A stretch of DNA of 64,000 bases from Diprion similis (taxonomy: Eukaryota; Arthropoda; Insecta; Hymenoptera; Diprionidae): NCBI RefSeq assembly GCF_021155765.1, contig NC_060114.1:13835501-13899500 (forward strand), in the 5' to 3' direction. The notes beneath the pieces were generated by a model that searched no databases, had not been told where the DNA came from, and saw only the letters and a list, made by a program, of their open reading frames with translations. The translations under genes were made by a program, and so were the position numbers. This document shows, piece by piece, positions 1 to 12,705 of the stretch; position 1 is the stretch's first letter; every line of letters starts with the position of its first letter.

Positions 1-104
1 TTGGGCCCCAGATGCATAGAAACGTAAAATTGGTAGGAGATATCGATCCTCGTATGAAAGCGAGACCAATATGCATTGAAACTCGAATCTCCACGGCCAC
101 CACT

Positions 105-127
105 CCCCCCCCCCCCCCCCCCCCCCC
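105..127. repeat. Poly-C tract, 23 bp
   Basis: Uninterrupted run of C. Length is probably uncertain in the assembly. Confidence 0.9.
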
Positions 128-1108
128 ATCGATATAGACGACCAGTCCAACATGGTTATTCAATTCTATCACACGGTTTAATTAATCAATTCCACGGGCG
201 GAAAAGCCTCGACGCCATCAACTGCAGTTTTGACACCCGTGAATAATTGTCCGGCCCAAATAGCGGACGTAAATTCTATAATCATTGCAATTTCATATCA
301 TGCATACACTTGCATCGTCTTCGAATATATCTTTAGGTACCTTCAGTTTTTCGCAGGCGATAAAAAAAAAAAAAGGAATGCTAATTTGAAAGATATTCGA
401 CAAAACCTTTCGCGAAGATCAAAGCAAGACTCGGATATTCAGATCACGATAAGGGACCACAAGGCTCTAGGTCCTTGCGAAGGATAAGAGGATATCAGGC
501 GTTGTGCAGACTGATGCCTGCAAATGTGCTCAAACTAGTGCGGAAAAGTGGAAGCCGCAAGACTTGTTGGGTTTCATTACCATGAAATTAGCCGTTGCGG
601 GGATCGTGGAAATAATTTATTTATCGATGCATGTGACAATCGAAAGACAGATCGAACACAATCACCGGTGACTTTTTCCGCCCCCTTCCGCCTCTCTCCC
701 TAACCTCCGCAGCTCCGCGACGCTTTGACTGCAGCGTGGCTTCGTTGGGGTTGTCGGTTCGTCTCTTTTCACCCCGCCAATTTCCTCTCGGCTCGTCTCT
801 GTTCCACTCATAAGCATTTGAATGGGCCAATCAATCACCCGGGTTCTTCCTTCTGGTGACGTCACGTCAGTTCCCCCTATTAGTGGGGTGTGATACAGAA
901 AACGGGGGTTCGTAATTATATATTCCAAGGGTGTCGCGGTGATCAGTCAATGTTTCCGTTCCAGCTTCCCGACAATGGACCAAAGATAGAAAAAGCTTAT
1001 CTGTCAGAGAAAGCGACGCTTCCTTAGGGAGCTCGAACGACGGACTCTTTTAATTCACGATTCATCCCATTCTGCGCTTATACTTCAATCAGAAACTCTA
1101 ACTTTCAA

Positions 1109-1111
<3 letters not shown>

Positions 1112-1141
<30 letters not shown>
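1112..1141. repeat. (TC)n microsatellite
   Basis: About 15 perfect TC units in a pyrimidine-rich stretch. Confidence 0.95.
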
Positions 1142-1144
<3 letters not shown>

Positions 1145-1629
1145 ATCTTTCTCCCCCACTCTAACCTACATCCACCTCCGATTGTTATCGATAAAACGAA
1201 CCAACAAATAGATACAGCTGAGCAAAGATCGAGCACAGGTGAGACGATGTGGTATAAAAAAAAAAAAAAGTGTAAATACGGATCGCGATGCAGGAATTAC
1301 TCTGCAGTGCATTCCGGAATAAAAGGGGTTACGCTGCACCTCTATCGGGTCTCTATTTACTCACAAATATTTACACTTCGTTGATAAAGGTATAACAATT
1401 ATCAGGACAGGAGGATATCTGTTCACCGTGTTATAAAATTGAAATCTGCACTTAACCGTACATCGAATTGTACATATAGATATTATCATCGCTGTATTTT
1501 TTCTATTCAATAGTAATGATCAAAGAGAAATTTCTCTGTCTTCTTCGCAATTTTTCACTAAACTACCAGACTTGTTTCATACCAAAAAATATTACTCTCT
1601 GACAATTTTTTTAGGAATTTTTTATTTGT

Positions 1630-1650
1630 ACCCATCACCGAATGATGGGT
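1630..1650. other. Short perfect hairpin
   Basis: ACCCATCA and TGATGGGT form an 8-bp stem with loop CCGAA. A further GATGGGTG occurs 40 bases on. Confidence 0.45.
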
Positions 1651-1756
1651 AACAGGTGTCCGTAAATCGTTATGAAATTTTTTTTCACACTGCGATGGGT
1701 GAAAGAGAGGAGAAGGAAAACGAATTTCTGTCTGGCTGTTTTTTTTTCATTACGAT

Positions 1757-1792
1757 TATTATTATTGTTGTTGTTGATGTTATTATTATTCA
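1757..1792. repeat. (ATT)n/(GTT)n triplet repeat
   Basis: ATT triplets, then GTT triplets, then ATT again; mildly imperfect. Confidence 0.85.
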
Positions 1793-2129
1793 CGAGACTT
1801 CATCGATACCGGCACGATGATTATTATTCATTTAACGAGTGACCGTGGTTTCGGCGAGGGACGCTCGGAGGCATTTGATAATGGCGTTTGGTGTTAATCG
1901 TCCCTTTGAGAGTCGAAAACGTGGATTTCGGACAGAGGCGGATCTCACGCTCGAGCGGGTTGATTAAATTCAAACAGAGCCGAATGCCTGAACCCATATT
2001 ATAGGTACCTACGCGTCGCGATGCGTGAGGTCAAATATGCTCATATCGTACCCTCGTGTCAAAGGATCAAATCCTCCGCGCTATTTCTGCCCGTGACAAT
2101 AGTCGCGGCCGCGTAATGACCATACAAAT

Positions 2130-2156
2130 CCCACCCCCTCCCCCCTCCCCCCTCCC
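2130..2156 (-). other. G-quadruplex candidate (C-rich on plus strand)
   Basis: C-runs of 3, 5, 6, 6 and 3 are separated by single A or T bases. The minus strand is thus G-runs with one-base loops, a strong predicted G-quadruplex; the plus strand could form an i-motif. Confidence 0.8.
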
Positions 2157-2787
2157 ACCACCTTCTCGTACCTACCTTTTCCGTCACCTCATCGCGCAAT
2201 TCCATGGCTAACTCGGACATCGGCATATTACACAACGTCCGACAACAAAGAGAACAAAGTACATCGATATCCTGACAAAGGAGAGTCCAAGGTAGTGAAG
2301 CAGCGAAAGAGGAAGTATGTGAATGGAAAAAATGATAAAGATGAAAAGCACAACGAGGATGGAGGATCGCTTCCAACGATCGATGAATTAACAACTCTGG
2401 GGACTGAAGACGCCTCTCCCAGAGACCTTTGGCTCTTTGTTGTAAGTCTCGACTAGATGCTGTCGTCCCAGTATCTAAACTCAGTGTCATTTTTTGATCG
2501 ATGCTATAGGCAGGCGTAGCGTGTGCCTTTTAGCGTTTACAATCAGGGAACAATAAGCCAGGCGCAAAACACGGGTTAACCCCAAACGCCGCCCTCGTTA
2601 ATCGACAATCTGGTGCCGGGGATCACCCCACGAGTAATGATGGATTCTAAAAAAAATTAAGAGCCAGAGAAGGGTTTGAAAAGGAAAATTTAAACAGATT
2701 CAAAAACAAGCGTGCGAAAATTTTCAATATCGATTGCCACAGACCAGGAAGTATTCACATCAGGAAAATTTTTCTTCGGTGCGACAC

Positions 2788-2893
2788 CTATGAAAGGGAT
2801 ATTTTTCTTCAATTTCAAGATTTCATCCGACGTAAAATTATTCTCCTTGCTTTTTTTCTCCGATATACATCATTTGAAAAATATCCCTTCGGA
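2788..2893. repeat. Small inverted repeat around GGGATATTTTTC
   Basis: AAAGGGATATTTTTC near 2791 is matched inverted by GAAAAATATCCCTTC near 2876. The arms barely extend beyond that. A possible remnant of another small foldback element. Confidence 0.35.
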
Positions 2894-4153
2894 GATAGTA
2901 GGTATATACATATACAAGAAAGAACTCCGAGGGTGTAATAGGGAAAAATATTATGGTAACCCAATCGCTCAGCTGCGTGCTTATACGGAGTAAGGAAAGG
3001 CCGATGGCGTGGGTACGGATTCAGGTCCGATCAGTTTGGGTTCGAGTTTGCTATATCAAATCATCGTTAAGGTTCAGGATACGCCGGATTTTCGGACCCG
3101 CGGGTAAATCTAATAGAGAGAGAAAGAAAGAGAGAGACTGTAATCCTAAACGGATTGATAAAATTGATTCCGAGTAACGATTATTCCGTTGTTCCGAGCG
3201 TTTTCTAGGGTACGTACGGAACGACGAACAGGGAACGCGAGAAGAGAGAAAGGAATTTTCTAATTCACTTATGCTCATTGCGCTCGTTGCATTCGAACTA
3301 GGGAAGGAAAACAGGAGGAGGGTCATTCCTGAACCGTAGAGTGTATAAACTGCAGACGGGCAACTGCCAAAAGAAGACGGCGTGGGTACGTGCGCTGGAA
3401 ATTTGATGGACCGAATGCTTCAGACACTCTCGTAAAATCCGTGTCCGAGTAGCGAGCATAAAATTAGAAGAACGGAGCTGAAAGGATTTGAAAGGATTGC
3501 TATCTGTTCGCCCAACTCTTTCCCCCTTCTCTCCTCCTCCTCCTCATTCTCTCTTTATTTTCTATCTAATATAGGTAGGTATGGAGTACGTAGTATACGT
3601 ATACCTTCCGCGATTCACCCAAAGTGAATTGCTCCGAGACGAAGATTTTTAACTGTAAACTCACCGAGAAACGACGAGCGTCGTCGCCGTGCACCGACTT
3701 TGAATCGTGTCTGTAATCGTTTTCGGCAATTTTCACCCATGTGCATGGACATACTCGTGTGTTTGACTCTCCTCAGATTTTACCAGAGAAAAGGACACGT
3801 CCTACGAGATAGCATCGCGTTATTCATACGAAACAGGAGTAGGATCAAAAAACGGAATGTTCATATTCCAAGTCTCCTTCGCTGCGCTGTACCGAGAGCA
3901 ATGCCAAGTCACGAAACTCTGTGTATACCGACTTCTTTGTAATCCTTGTATCTTATTTTCCTTACCTACTACATTTCTTCTTGGTAACTACCCCAGAAAA
4001 ATGACGGGGCGATGATCACAGCTGGCAATAAGACGGACGACGCCACTTGACAAAGGAAAAACTTAATGGTACCTACGCTCCGAGTCGTTATGACGCCATT
4101 TATTACCAAGGTTCTCGCTCTTTCCGACTCTTTCCTGCACCTATCACCCCCCT

Positions 4154-4186
4154 ACCCACCATCCACCATCCACCATCCACCATCCG
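4154..4186. repeat. (CCACCAT)n 7-bp tandem repeat
   Basis: About four to five copies of a 7-bp unit reading CCACCAT/CATCCAC. Confidence 0.85.
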
Positions 4187-5240
4187 CCATACGTCCACCA
4201 CCAGCAGCAACAGCAACGGCGACTCGGCGTGTTTAGATTAATTACACAGTTTGGCACGTCCGTTAAACCATCTACGGATAGACGCGTAGGCATAACGTCG
4301 TTCAGAGGCATCCATCTAGCTCCAAATTGCACGCTAGTATCCAGCGTACACGTTCAATGAACGTTATCGGTAACGAACATTTCAGACGTCAATTACAGAT
4401 CCTAGAAGCAACTCCGGATTAGATCGGTATAAATAATCCTTCCGCAAATTGTATTCTTCCTCTTTTTCATTGAGACGAATCTGCTGGAACCATTTTGAAC
4501 AATAATCGCAAAGAAGGATAAAAACCGAGAGTAGAGCTTGCTGGTTAGGTGAGAGTGTGGAGGTCCAGTTGCCCCCTTGAATTTTATAATTTATTCGAGC
4601 GTGGAAATGGCAATTAACTTGAACATCGATGACACGGACAGATTTCAGCTCCAGGCCGATTCGCCCGCCCGGAGTGTGTTTACCCGCTTGTCCTGCAGGA
4701 TAACGAGAGGACTTTTCGTGTACACGGATGCGTGCGTGCATGAAACGTGTAGGTACCGACGTGAACGATTGAACGCGTGTGCGGATACGTGCCTACATAT
4801 GTACGCGGTCGTGACTAAGTGGAGAAGGCCTCGGGCTTCGGACACCCCTGGATGTAGCAATCAATATTTATAACCACCCTACACCACCGCTTCGAGTGAG
4901 AGTTTATCAATGTGAAATCTCAGCATGGGGTGAAAAAGTATGCTCTTCCTTTTCTCACTCCTCCTCCTCCTCTCCTCCTCCTTTAAGCAACGATTCGATT
5001 ATCTGTTATACAGGTATTAGCATCAAGGATATCGCGTTATGATAACGGGACGCGGAATAAATGCCGCGCTTCATATCTGAGCTTCGGAGCTTTGGTACAA
5101 AGTGGATCGGTAAAGGTGGGTTGGGAGCAGTTGCTTGCGGGTTGCTTCACGTAGACGGTACGGGTGAACGTGCATGCACAGACCGATCGTAAGATTTAAC
5201 GACACTTTTCGAATTCCTTCAGGAAGAAGGAGGACCGTCG

Positions 5241-5268
5241 AAGTGGATTTAAACTTGCAAATCCACTT
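5241..5268. other. Perfect 10-bp stem hairpin
   Basis: AAGTGGATTT and AAATCCACTT pair perfectly around the 8-base loop AAACTTGC. No adjacent gene or T-run suggests a terminator. Confidence 0.55.
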
Positions 5269-6132
5269 TTCCTAAACTTAGCAGTAAAACGGGAAAACAT
5301 TATACGATGAGCATCTATCCGATTCAGAAGCGTGCCGAACGGCGTTCAACTTATACCTACTACCCTCGGTGATCAGTATTCAATGCGTCAATTCTCTTCC
5401 CACATACCTACAAATACCGTCAATTTGACAAGAAATGTTCGGTTTTTTCTTTCTTCTCTTTTCCTGTCACTTCGTCGAATGCAAGTACATTGAACAGTAG
5501 AGGGTCACAGCAAATCGGTTCAGCTTTCCAAAAGTTCAAGTCTCGGGACATCGAGAAAAGATTCGAACAAGAACGCGAATACGTTTTACATATCTTGTCC
5601 CGAAATCCAAGGCATCGTACCAACTCCCGCCTTCTTCAATCGGAGTCCTCCTCTCGTCGTCGTCAGGGTATCGTTCCAGGGTATTCTAATCAGGGAAAAG
5701 GAGGCCAGGAGTCTAATCAGGATTTCCAACCCACCCCCTTCCACCCCTCCTCTCTATTCTCTCAGACGCAATCGGAATTAACAGTGCCGTTAAGAAAACG
5801 TAGTCCTCCTCGCGGCACTTGCCGATGCCATTTCGGTACAAACTGTGGAAAGAGGATGAGACGCGGAACGAAGACGAGGACTAGGAGGAGTGGCATTAGC
5901 CATCAGGAGCAAAGCCAGAGTCCTGGCAAAGGCTGCACCGACGTATCCTGAATCCCCACCGCAGTCCAGGGAGAGGGATGCGAGAAGTTTACAGGACGAG
6001 GACACTGCTTCAGGGTTGTGGGAATTATAAGTGAGAGGTGCTGGATCCGCAGGCGCAAAGCCTCGAAATCTGGCTCCCTTTCGGTGGAGAAGATAAGTGT
6101 GACGACCTGTCCAACGACTCTGGGAAAGGGGC

Positions 6133-6161
6133 TGACGTAATCAACGTAAAGGGTTACGTCA
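6133..6161. promoter_or_regulatory. Inverted pair of CRE/bZIP-like sites
   Basis: TGACGTAA at 6133-6140 and its exact complement TTACGTCA at 6154-6161, 21 bp apart (about two helical turns). TGACGTAA is a CREB/ATF-type half-consensus. There is no gene nearby to tie it to, so function is inference. Confidence 0.35.
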
Positions 6162-6868
6162 ACGGTTACAGGGATTAGTTATCTTCCCGGGGTGTCTAAC
6201 GGTGGTTGACAAAATTACCACATTGCTGCCCGCGTAATTACCGCGGGAAATTGCTCGACGACGATCGGCCGTTTCGGACGCTAGACGAAATTGGCCGAAT
6301 GGTTATGGCACCCGGTGCTGGTACATTCGCAAGATCAAGATCTTCCTACAAAACACCTCTGTCCTTTATCTCGGCATGCTCTATGAAATTACACCTCGTT
6401 CGATTTTATCGCCACGGTTTTACCCAGTCTTCCTTACAGTCGAGCGATGAATCTCAACCTGCACCCGTCTTTTCTCTGCGTCAGGCATTCAGCCTCTGAA
6501 AGCTAAAAATTTACCACCGTAGACACTCGTTTGCGATAAAATTAATACTAGGTCAATGTGGTCGATCACCAATTATCAGAACGTAAATGAAGATGGAGTC
6601 GTTACGGCGCCATGGATGAAAAAATGTCTGTCGCAAATCACGGCCGTGTATAAATTTCGGAATACAGTATACGAAGATTTTGTAATCATGCCAGAGCTAA
6701 GGAGTTGGTAAATGCTTGTACTTTGAAGTTTCTAACAAAAGGGAAACAGAACGCGCTAGTTAAAGTCGTGAGGTGTGGCTTGAATCATTCTACAACGGCC
6801 ATTTTTGGTATACACGAACGAATAAATTTGAGAATTATTTCAGTGACTGATTCGAGTGCGTGTGCAAG

Positions 6869-6902
6869 AAAGAGAGAATGAAAGAGAGAAAGAGAGAGAG
6901 AG
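6869..6902. repeat. Imperfect (GA)n tract
   Basis: GA-rich purine stretch with AAAG interruptions. Confidence 0.85.
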
Positions 6903-7117
6903 TACGAGGTTGAGAAAAAATGGGGGGGAAAGGACTGAAAAGGGAAGAACGTAACAATTTGTATGAGCCTCTCGGATGTTCGTGGTCGATTTAATGTATT
7001 CGGACATCGTCCAGTCAGTTCCGAGAGTGTGGAGTCCTTTCATAGTATATGGTATAAGGGTTTCGCATATAACGCGATAAATAATAGTAAGAGAATTGCT
7101 TTTATATTCATATTAAG

Positions 7118-7140
7118 GCCAGCAGCGTGCTGCTGCTGGC
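7118..7140. other. GC-rich perfect hairpin
   Basis: GCCAGCAGC (7118-7126) and GCTGCTGGC (7132-7140) form a 9-bp stem with 5-base loop GTGCT. More CTG triplets follow to 7149. Too short for a pre-microRNA. Confidence 0.6.
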
Positions 7141-7912
7141 TGCTGCTGCCGTGCGGTCGTTTTGTGAGAGCTGAATATTTTGTTTCTATTCGGGATTAAT
7201 GGCTTGGACGTATTTTATAGGGACGTACGTACGTGGCTAGGTATGTGCGTATAGGCTAGCTATCCAGCCGTATCTACGCCAGGCTGACCACTGGCCCCGA
7301 CCGAGTGATTTATAGCAGGAACTTTAAAAGTAAAACGCTATACTCCTATCGCATCCTACGTCGGATTTAAATTACCAGGATTTGGCAGTTCTCTCGCGGT
7401 TCAAGATAACCTCAACCCCGCGGAAATATATCCTCGATGTCCACCGGCGGCGCACCAAAGCCAATATAAAATAAAACGAAAGTAGAACAAGCACAGTTCA
7501 CGGGGTGTAGCAGGGAAAGAAACGAAAAAAAAAAAAAAAAACGCTTTGCAATTCGCAGATTTTTATCCCAGGTTATTACCCTACCATCTAAAAATCAAAT
7601 CATCTTGCGAGTGTCCAGATAGAATAGAAATCGTAAAAAAAAGTATCACTTTTACCGCCGCTCTATAAATGAAAGCGACATCTAGACATATCCATGTCAC
7701 CCCCTTGAAGGACAATTACCGAGAGGGTTGCGTGCGTGCGTCATGAAGCCTTAGATGTCCCGTATATACCTTAAACCACGATGCGCAGTAATTTTATGCC
7801 ACCTTCAGTCAGGTGTGGAAATACCCCTGATTCTCGAATATCGATCAAAGTACCACAGGCCTTACTCAGGATTTTCCATAACTGCGTTAGTACGTTGTAA
7901 CGGAGGAGGATC

Positions 7913-8336
7913 GATTCTACAGAAATCAATTCTACGTTCTACAGAATATATCTATAGAAATATTATTCAACAGAATATTTTCATGTAGAAAGAAATTCGA
8001 GATTATCATCAGGAATATCCTGCATGACTTATTCTACAGGAGAATTGTGCTACACAATATTTTTTTACAGAAATGGATTCAAGATTATCATCAGAAATAA
8101 TCCTGTATGATTTATTCTACAAGAATATTGTTCTACTGAATATTTTCTTACAAAATATTCTGTCAAAAACAATTCTCCTGTAGAATAAGTCATGCAAGAT
8201 TATTTCTCATGTAAATCTCGATTTCCTTTCGGCAGGAAAATATTCTACAGAAGATTATTTCTATAGAAACAATTCTGTAAAAAATATTCTGTAGATTGTA
8301 GAATATTTTTCCTGTAAAACTGATTTCCGTAGAATC
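7913..8336. mobile_element. Compound palindromic repeat element, 424 bp
   Basis: The segment is built almost entirely from variants of TTCTACAG, its complement CTGTAGAA, and ATATTCTG. The outer ends mirror each other (GATTCTACAGAAATCA on the left, GATTCTACGGAAATCA inward from the right). An exact 28-bp block at 8021-8048 reappears inverted at 8169-8196. Between them, a second direct copy of the left inner block (7988-8068 against 8069-8151, about 82 bp each) forms the middle. So one unit occurs three times: direct, direct, inverted. No clear target-site duplication and no coding capacity. Best read as a foldback or MITE-like element that gained an internal duplication. Confidence 0.7.
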
Positions 8337-10304
8337 AAACCACATTCGTAGCAGCATACCCTGTTGAAAGTCTTGCACACCTTACAATATAATATCCAGC
8401 ATCTTTGGATGATCCAATTGTTTTTTCGCCTTGATTCTCCTTTATCGTTCTTCCAAACTCCGTCCAATCCAACGAAAGCTTTAAAAAATAAGGGCACACT
8501 TCGTGCCTGCACGCCAGACATGCAGTTGCTAGAATAGAAGGGTCGATCAGGATGCTCGAGGTTACAATTCCGGGAGTTTGAAAAGTTCGAAAGGGATCCC
8601 TTTGAAGAGTTGCACATTCTACATGGGCGAAAAAAAAAAAAAAAAAAAAAAAACAACTTGATACGGTATAACGATTTTATATCCGTAACGTATTTCGAGG
8701 GCGTTTTCCGCGACTATTTCCCTTCTTTTTCCCTTTCCTCGGATGGGTCAGAGGTGGATGGATGATGGAAGGGGGACGGGACTCCTGGGTGAAACCTCGG
8801 CACCGGGTTACCGCGAGGATTCCTTTTCAACCCCGTGACCATTACGCCGTGCCCCCGGGGTGTCGGAGGGCGGAGGAGCCTTCGCAGTCGCAGTCCTGCA
8901 GGACGGAACGTCGACGTGTAACAAGCCGACGACGGTGTGTGTGCGAACTGCGACGAAGGCCGTTGCGTTGGTACAGGAAGGGTCGATTGTTGACCGAAAA
9001 GTCGCCAATTTAAATAGACCCCGGGCAAGAGGGGTGGCGCCGGATACCCGAGCGGTTATGCTTTCCTTTTCCTTTTTTCGCTCTCATCTCTTTCTCTCCT
9101 TCCTTCTCTTACTCTCACTCTCACCACAAGACGCGTCTGCGGCTCTGTTAGTCTCGTCGCACGCTGCCTAAAACTCGCCGGGTGACTTCGAACAAGCAAT
9201 TATGTTGTTACTAGATGTTTACAGCGAGATTATTGTCGGTACCATCTCACCCCCCGGGCTATGATGGGAAGGGGAAAAACCTCTTAGAGGGTGAAAGAGA
9301 GATCGGGAAAGCCGGGGTAAAAGGTGGGAGAGAAACGTGACGGTGGTAGGTATTATCAATTTCATTCTTCTTCGTGCCCTATTCTACTCTCTTACATACA
9401 CGTAAGAGAGAGATACAAAATTGGATTGACCCGCCTGAAGCACGTGGTTCTCTCACATGTGTAGGTATACCTGTTATGTTCATGGTGGAAATAATAATCC
9501 TCAATAAAGGTAGTTTTGCCCCCTTTTCGTTGCCGTAAGGGTTACAGTATTAAGAAGGTAATATCAACCATCGTGTCAGTAAAAAATTTAAAGTCCTTAT
9601 GTTCATCTTGCAATTTTGCAATGTCTGTTATTCTTCTAATATATTTATTTAATCTTTAATCCTTGATTGTATTACTTTCCTAGAGTAACGATGAAGATCA
9701 TCTGCGTATATCGTGACTGCAACGTCATTCCGCGATGTGAAAAAACGAGAGAATAATATTTTCAAAAAAAAAAAAAAAAAACGAACGAATTTAGTTGTAC
9801 GACACTTTGCGGATGTTAGAGAATTTTTGCGACATATTTGCAGAGGCGGCAAAGTGAAGTTTTGTGGTTTTCAAGCGTGTAATTGAATGTTGCGTAAATA
9901 AGTAAATAATAAAGAGACCCCGAGAACGACTTGGCGAGGGCGAAGGTCGGCACCTCGATTAAGCGACGCGGACGGCCGTAGCGGTTTTCTTACTATCGCC
10001 GCCGACACCGTCGCCGCTTTCAAGCTTTTCAAACTTAGTGCCGACGCGAATTTTTACCAAAAGATTAATTTGCGGTTGCCTCTACGCGCGCTGACACGCT
10101 ACCGTAAGCTGCTACCGTAATCCCTGCTGGACCTTCTGCATGCCAACACTTTCGTGTCGCAGCTGTTGCACGGAGCAATCGGAACTTGATTTTCTCTCGC
10201 AAGCACATTCGTGTCATTTTTATTCAATCAAGAATCGTTTGCAACAAGCGTTTGGAATATTTTTCTAAAAAATATAGAAAAAATTTTGCTTCAGCCTTAT
10301 CCTC
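8337..10304. other. Spacer between two palindromic elements
   Basis: Contains a GC-richer block at about 8700-9180 where frames overlap on both strands, a typical result of high GC rather than coding. A second CG-rich block at about 9910-10160 has many CG dinucleotides and no long frame. There are A-runs at 8630-8653 and 9764-9781. No gene seen. Confidence 0.6.
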
Positions 10305-10888
10305 ACAATTTTTCCAACTCTGAAACAGTATCTAAGTAGTCTACATTTTTTCAGACCTTCTATTCAACTGATCAATTATTTATAAATATTGAAACTGATT
10401 TTGAAAAGGATCGTTTTTAAAATTTTCAACAATTGTATTTTATTTTCCAAATATTCCAACACCGGATCCATTTTTTTTTTTTTTTTTTTCTTAACACTTC
10501 GAATTTTTTTGATCACCTGAAACATTGTTTAAACGGTCTAAAAATTCCCCAAAATAATTCACTAAGCTTTTATTTTTCACTTAGAACATTTCTAGACCGT
10601 TTTCATTGTAATCTTGATAAAAATAAAAAAAATTGAATGTGCCGATAAATAGACAAAGATACGATGTATTTGGTTAAACAAAGAAATTGAAAATGCTGAA
10701 AATAAATGGAAAAAATCGGCCCATCATGGGACCAGTCTCGACATGTTTGGAATAAAAAATACAATTACTGAGAATATTTTAAGAATTTTTTCAAAATCAC
10801 TTCAAATATTTATAAATAATTGATCAGTTGAATAAAAAATCTGTAAAAAAATTTAGGACACAGTTTCGGAACTGGAACAATTTCAGAA
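10305..10888. mobile_element. Diverged palindromic element, 584 bp
   Basis: The left arm (about 10305-10460) is repeated inverted at about 10745-10888. The core is an exact 30-bp match, 10361-10390 against 10805-10834, reading TATTCAACTGATCAATTATT and onward. Matching then continues outward (CTGAAAC/CCGAAACTG) and inward (GATTTTGAAAA, AATTGTATTTT, ATTCCAA). The centre is AT-rich with a T-run at 10472-10490 and weaker pairing. Ends are worn and no target duplication is visible. Likely an ancient non-autonomous foldback element. Confidence 0.65.
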
Positions 10889-11569
10889 AGTTTTTTAAAC
10901 AAAAAATAAGAAATGGTAAGAATCAGACGTTGTTTAAGTTCGCATGGAATTCTCCGTATAAAATATATGCAATGTAGATTCGAAATATCTATAAAATAAA
11001 AAAGTTCTTCTTACTTGTAATATACCGAACAGCTGTGGCACACATCTCAAAAGATCCGTTGAAGTTTTATTCCTCGTCGAATTAATGTGACCAAGTATTA
11101 TTATAATCGCGTTTTTCACGCATATAAGGTAAAAAAAAATTTAACTAAATGTAAAGTCCCAGCAGGTCCACTTTATGTTTAAGATATTTATAAAATTTCT
11201 GTTAATAAATATGACACAAATTGTTGTAATTTTACCATTTAAATTATCACATAAACATTTAATTTGATTTCATTAAAAAACGGTTAAATCAAACCAAAAA
11301 TGTTTTTTGTTTTCTAACCGTGTAGATACAATGCAGTTTACGGAAGGAGATTGTCAGTATAGTAGTTTCCTACGGTGTAGTTATTCCAGCGAATATTCAC
11401 TTCTATTTCGCCTCTCCTCTCTCCCTACATCTTTTATTCGTTATATATTTCGCAGGCGTGAAGTGGGTATCCTATACACATACCTAGATCCGTACAGCAA
11501 TGAACAGAGCAATAGCAAGGCGACGGGGCGGTGAAAAATAATTACGCTGAAAGCGTCAAGAGCGCCTGG

Positions 11570-11602
11570 GTTTCGTTTCGTTTCGTTTCGTTTCGTTTCG
11601 TT
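11570..11602. repeat. (GTTTC)n pentanucleotide repeat
   Basis: Six and a half perfect GTTTC units. Confidence 0.93.
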
Positions 11603-11712
11603 GTGCAGCGCGGGAAAAAAGTTGCGAAATAGAGAAAGAAAGCAAGACGAAAGAAGAAAAGTAAAAAAAGGAAAAAGAAGAAAAATAAAAAGGCAAAATA
11701 TATATTCACTGC

Positions 11713-11745
11713 ACAGCAGCAGCAGCAGCAGAAGCAGAAGCAGAA
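11713..11745. repeat. (CAG)n then (CAGAAG)n
   Basis: Six CAG triplets passing into CAGAAG hexamers. Not in a convincing frame. Confidence 0.88.
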
Positions 11746-12429
11746 AGAGTGGTGGGTGCACAATTCGAATCGCAATTGCGGCGTAAAACTGGCCTGCCAG
11801 GCAGCCAGACTTCACAGTACAACGGAACGAATTTCGTAGAGCCCAGGAACTCGCCGAGGCGAGAGTCGGTCGCGACACGGTCGGGAGGCACCAGTTGACG
11901 CCTTTATGCCTTTATGCTGTCGCGGCATGAAAAATGCCCTTACACGTGTGTAACCTACCTACGTGTGTACCTACGTTGGCGGGCAGGTAGGCAAGGAGTA
12001 GCTCCTGCTGTCCTGGGGACTCGGACATGGGTTAGGAGTTCACAAACTCCGAGGATTTCGAGTTCGGTGCTTTGGAGTGAGAGAAGACGCACGTGAGGAG
12101 TGGCTCCTTATTTTATTCCTCTTATTACTTGTATATCTACTCTTATCCTGCAGCAGACGCATGCAGACGTAGTAGACGCACGCAGCGACACTTCGGACAT
12201 CTCTGGACGAGACCGAGGGCTTGTGGGTGCGGAATTCGACGTGTGCCTTTGCCCGACGCGACGTCGTCGCGACGTTTGACTCTTCGAGGAATGCCGCGAT
12301 AAAACTTTCAAGTTACGACCTCGAGCTCTGCGGTCGAACCGACACTCGATCTTTGAACTTACGACCTTACAAGGCGACCATATAATTCCTTGGTGAAGGA
12401 ACGAATTTTCTTTCTTTTTTTTTTTTTAT

Positions 12430-12457
12430 TTCTTTCTTTCTTTCTTTCTTTCTTTCT
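12430..12457. repeat. (TTTC)n tetranucleotide repeat
   Basis: About seven TTTC units following a T-rich stretch. Confidence 0.92.
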
Positions 12458-12705
12458 TACCTTACGTCAAAATAACTGCCCCGCATTTATTATATTCAGC
12501 TTTGTTACGCATTCTTCTATACCTTTGTCCGGATTTTCACTCCTGGTCAAAGTCAGTGCTAAAATTCTTATCTAATCTCATCTCACTTCATCCCCTAATC
12601 GTCCTAGATATACTTGCTAACCGGTGAAACCTCGGTGAATTGGATTATCACTGGAGATCACTGGGTTATCGGTAAATTAAAGGACGGCTCGCAATAAAAA
12701 AAAAA

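Larger units (their letters stand above)
1..7912. other. Spacer with no gene recognised
   Basis: Both strands are stop-rich. The longest frame, 5490-5951 plus (153 codons), is rich in Arg, Ser and Gln with no domain I know. It sits in a GC-richer block (about 5600-6500) that could as well be regulatory. A frame at 6206-6499 (97 codons) is in the same block, also unrecognised. Besides the repeats listed, TAGGTA/TACCTA words recur (3571, 4070, 5355). Confidence 0.6.

Noticed and set aside
5490..5951. 153-codon plus frame rich in Arg, Ser, Gln
   Set aside because: Balanced composition but no family, no clear splice borders and an antisense open frame in the same GC-richer block.
7118..7149. Pre-microRNA
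   Set aside because: Nine-base stem is far shorter than the roughly 22-bp duplex region needed.
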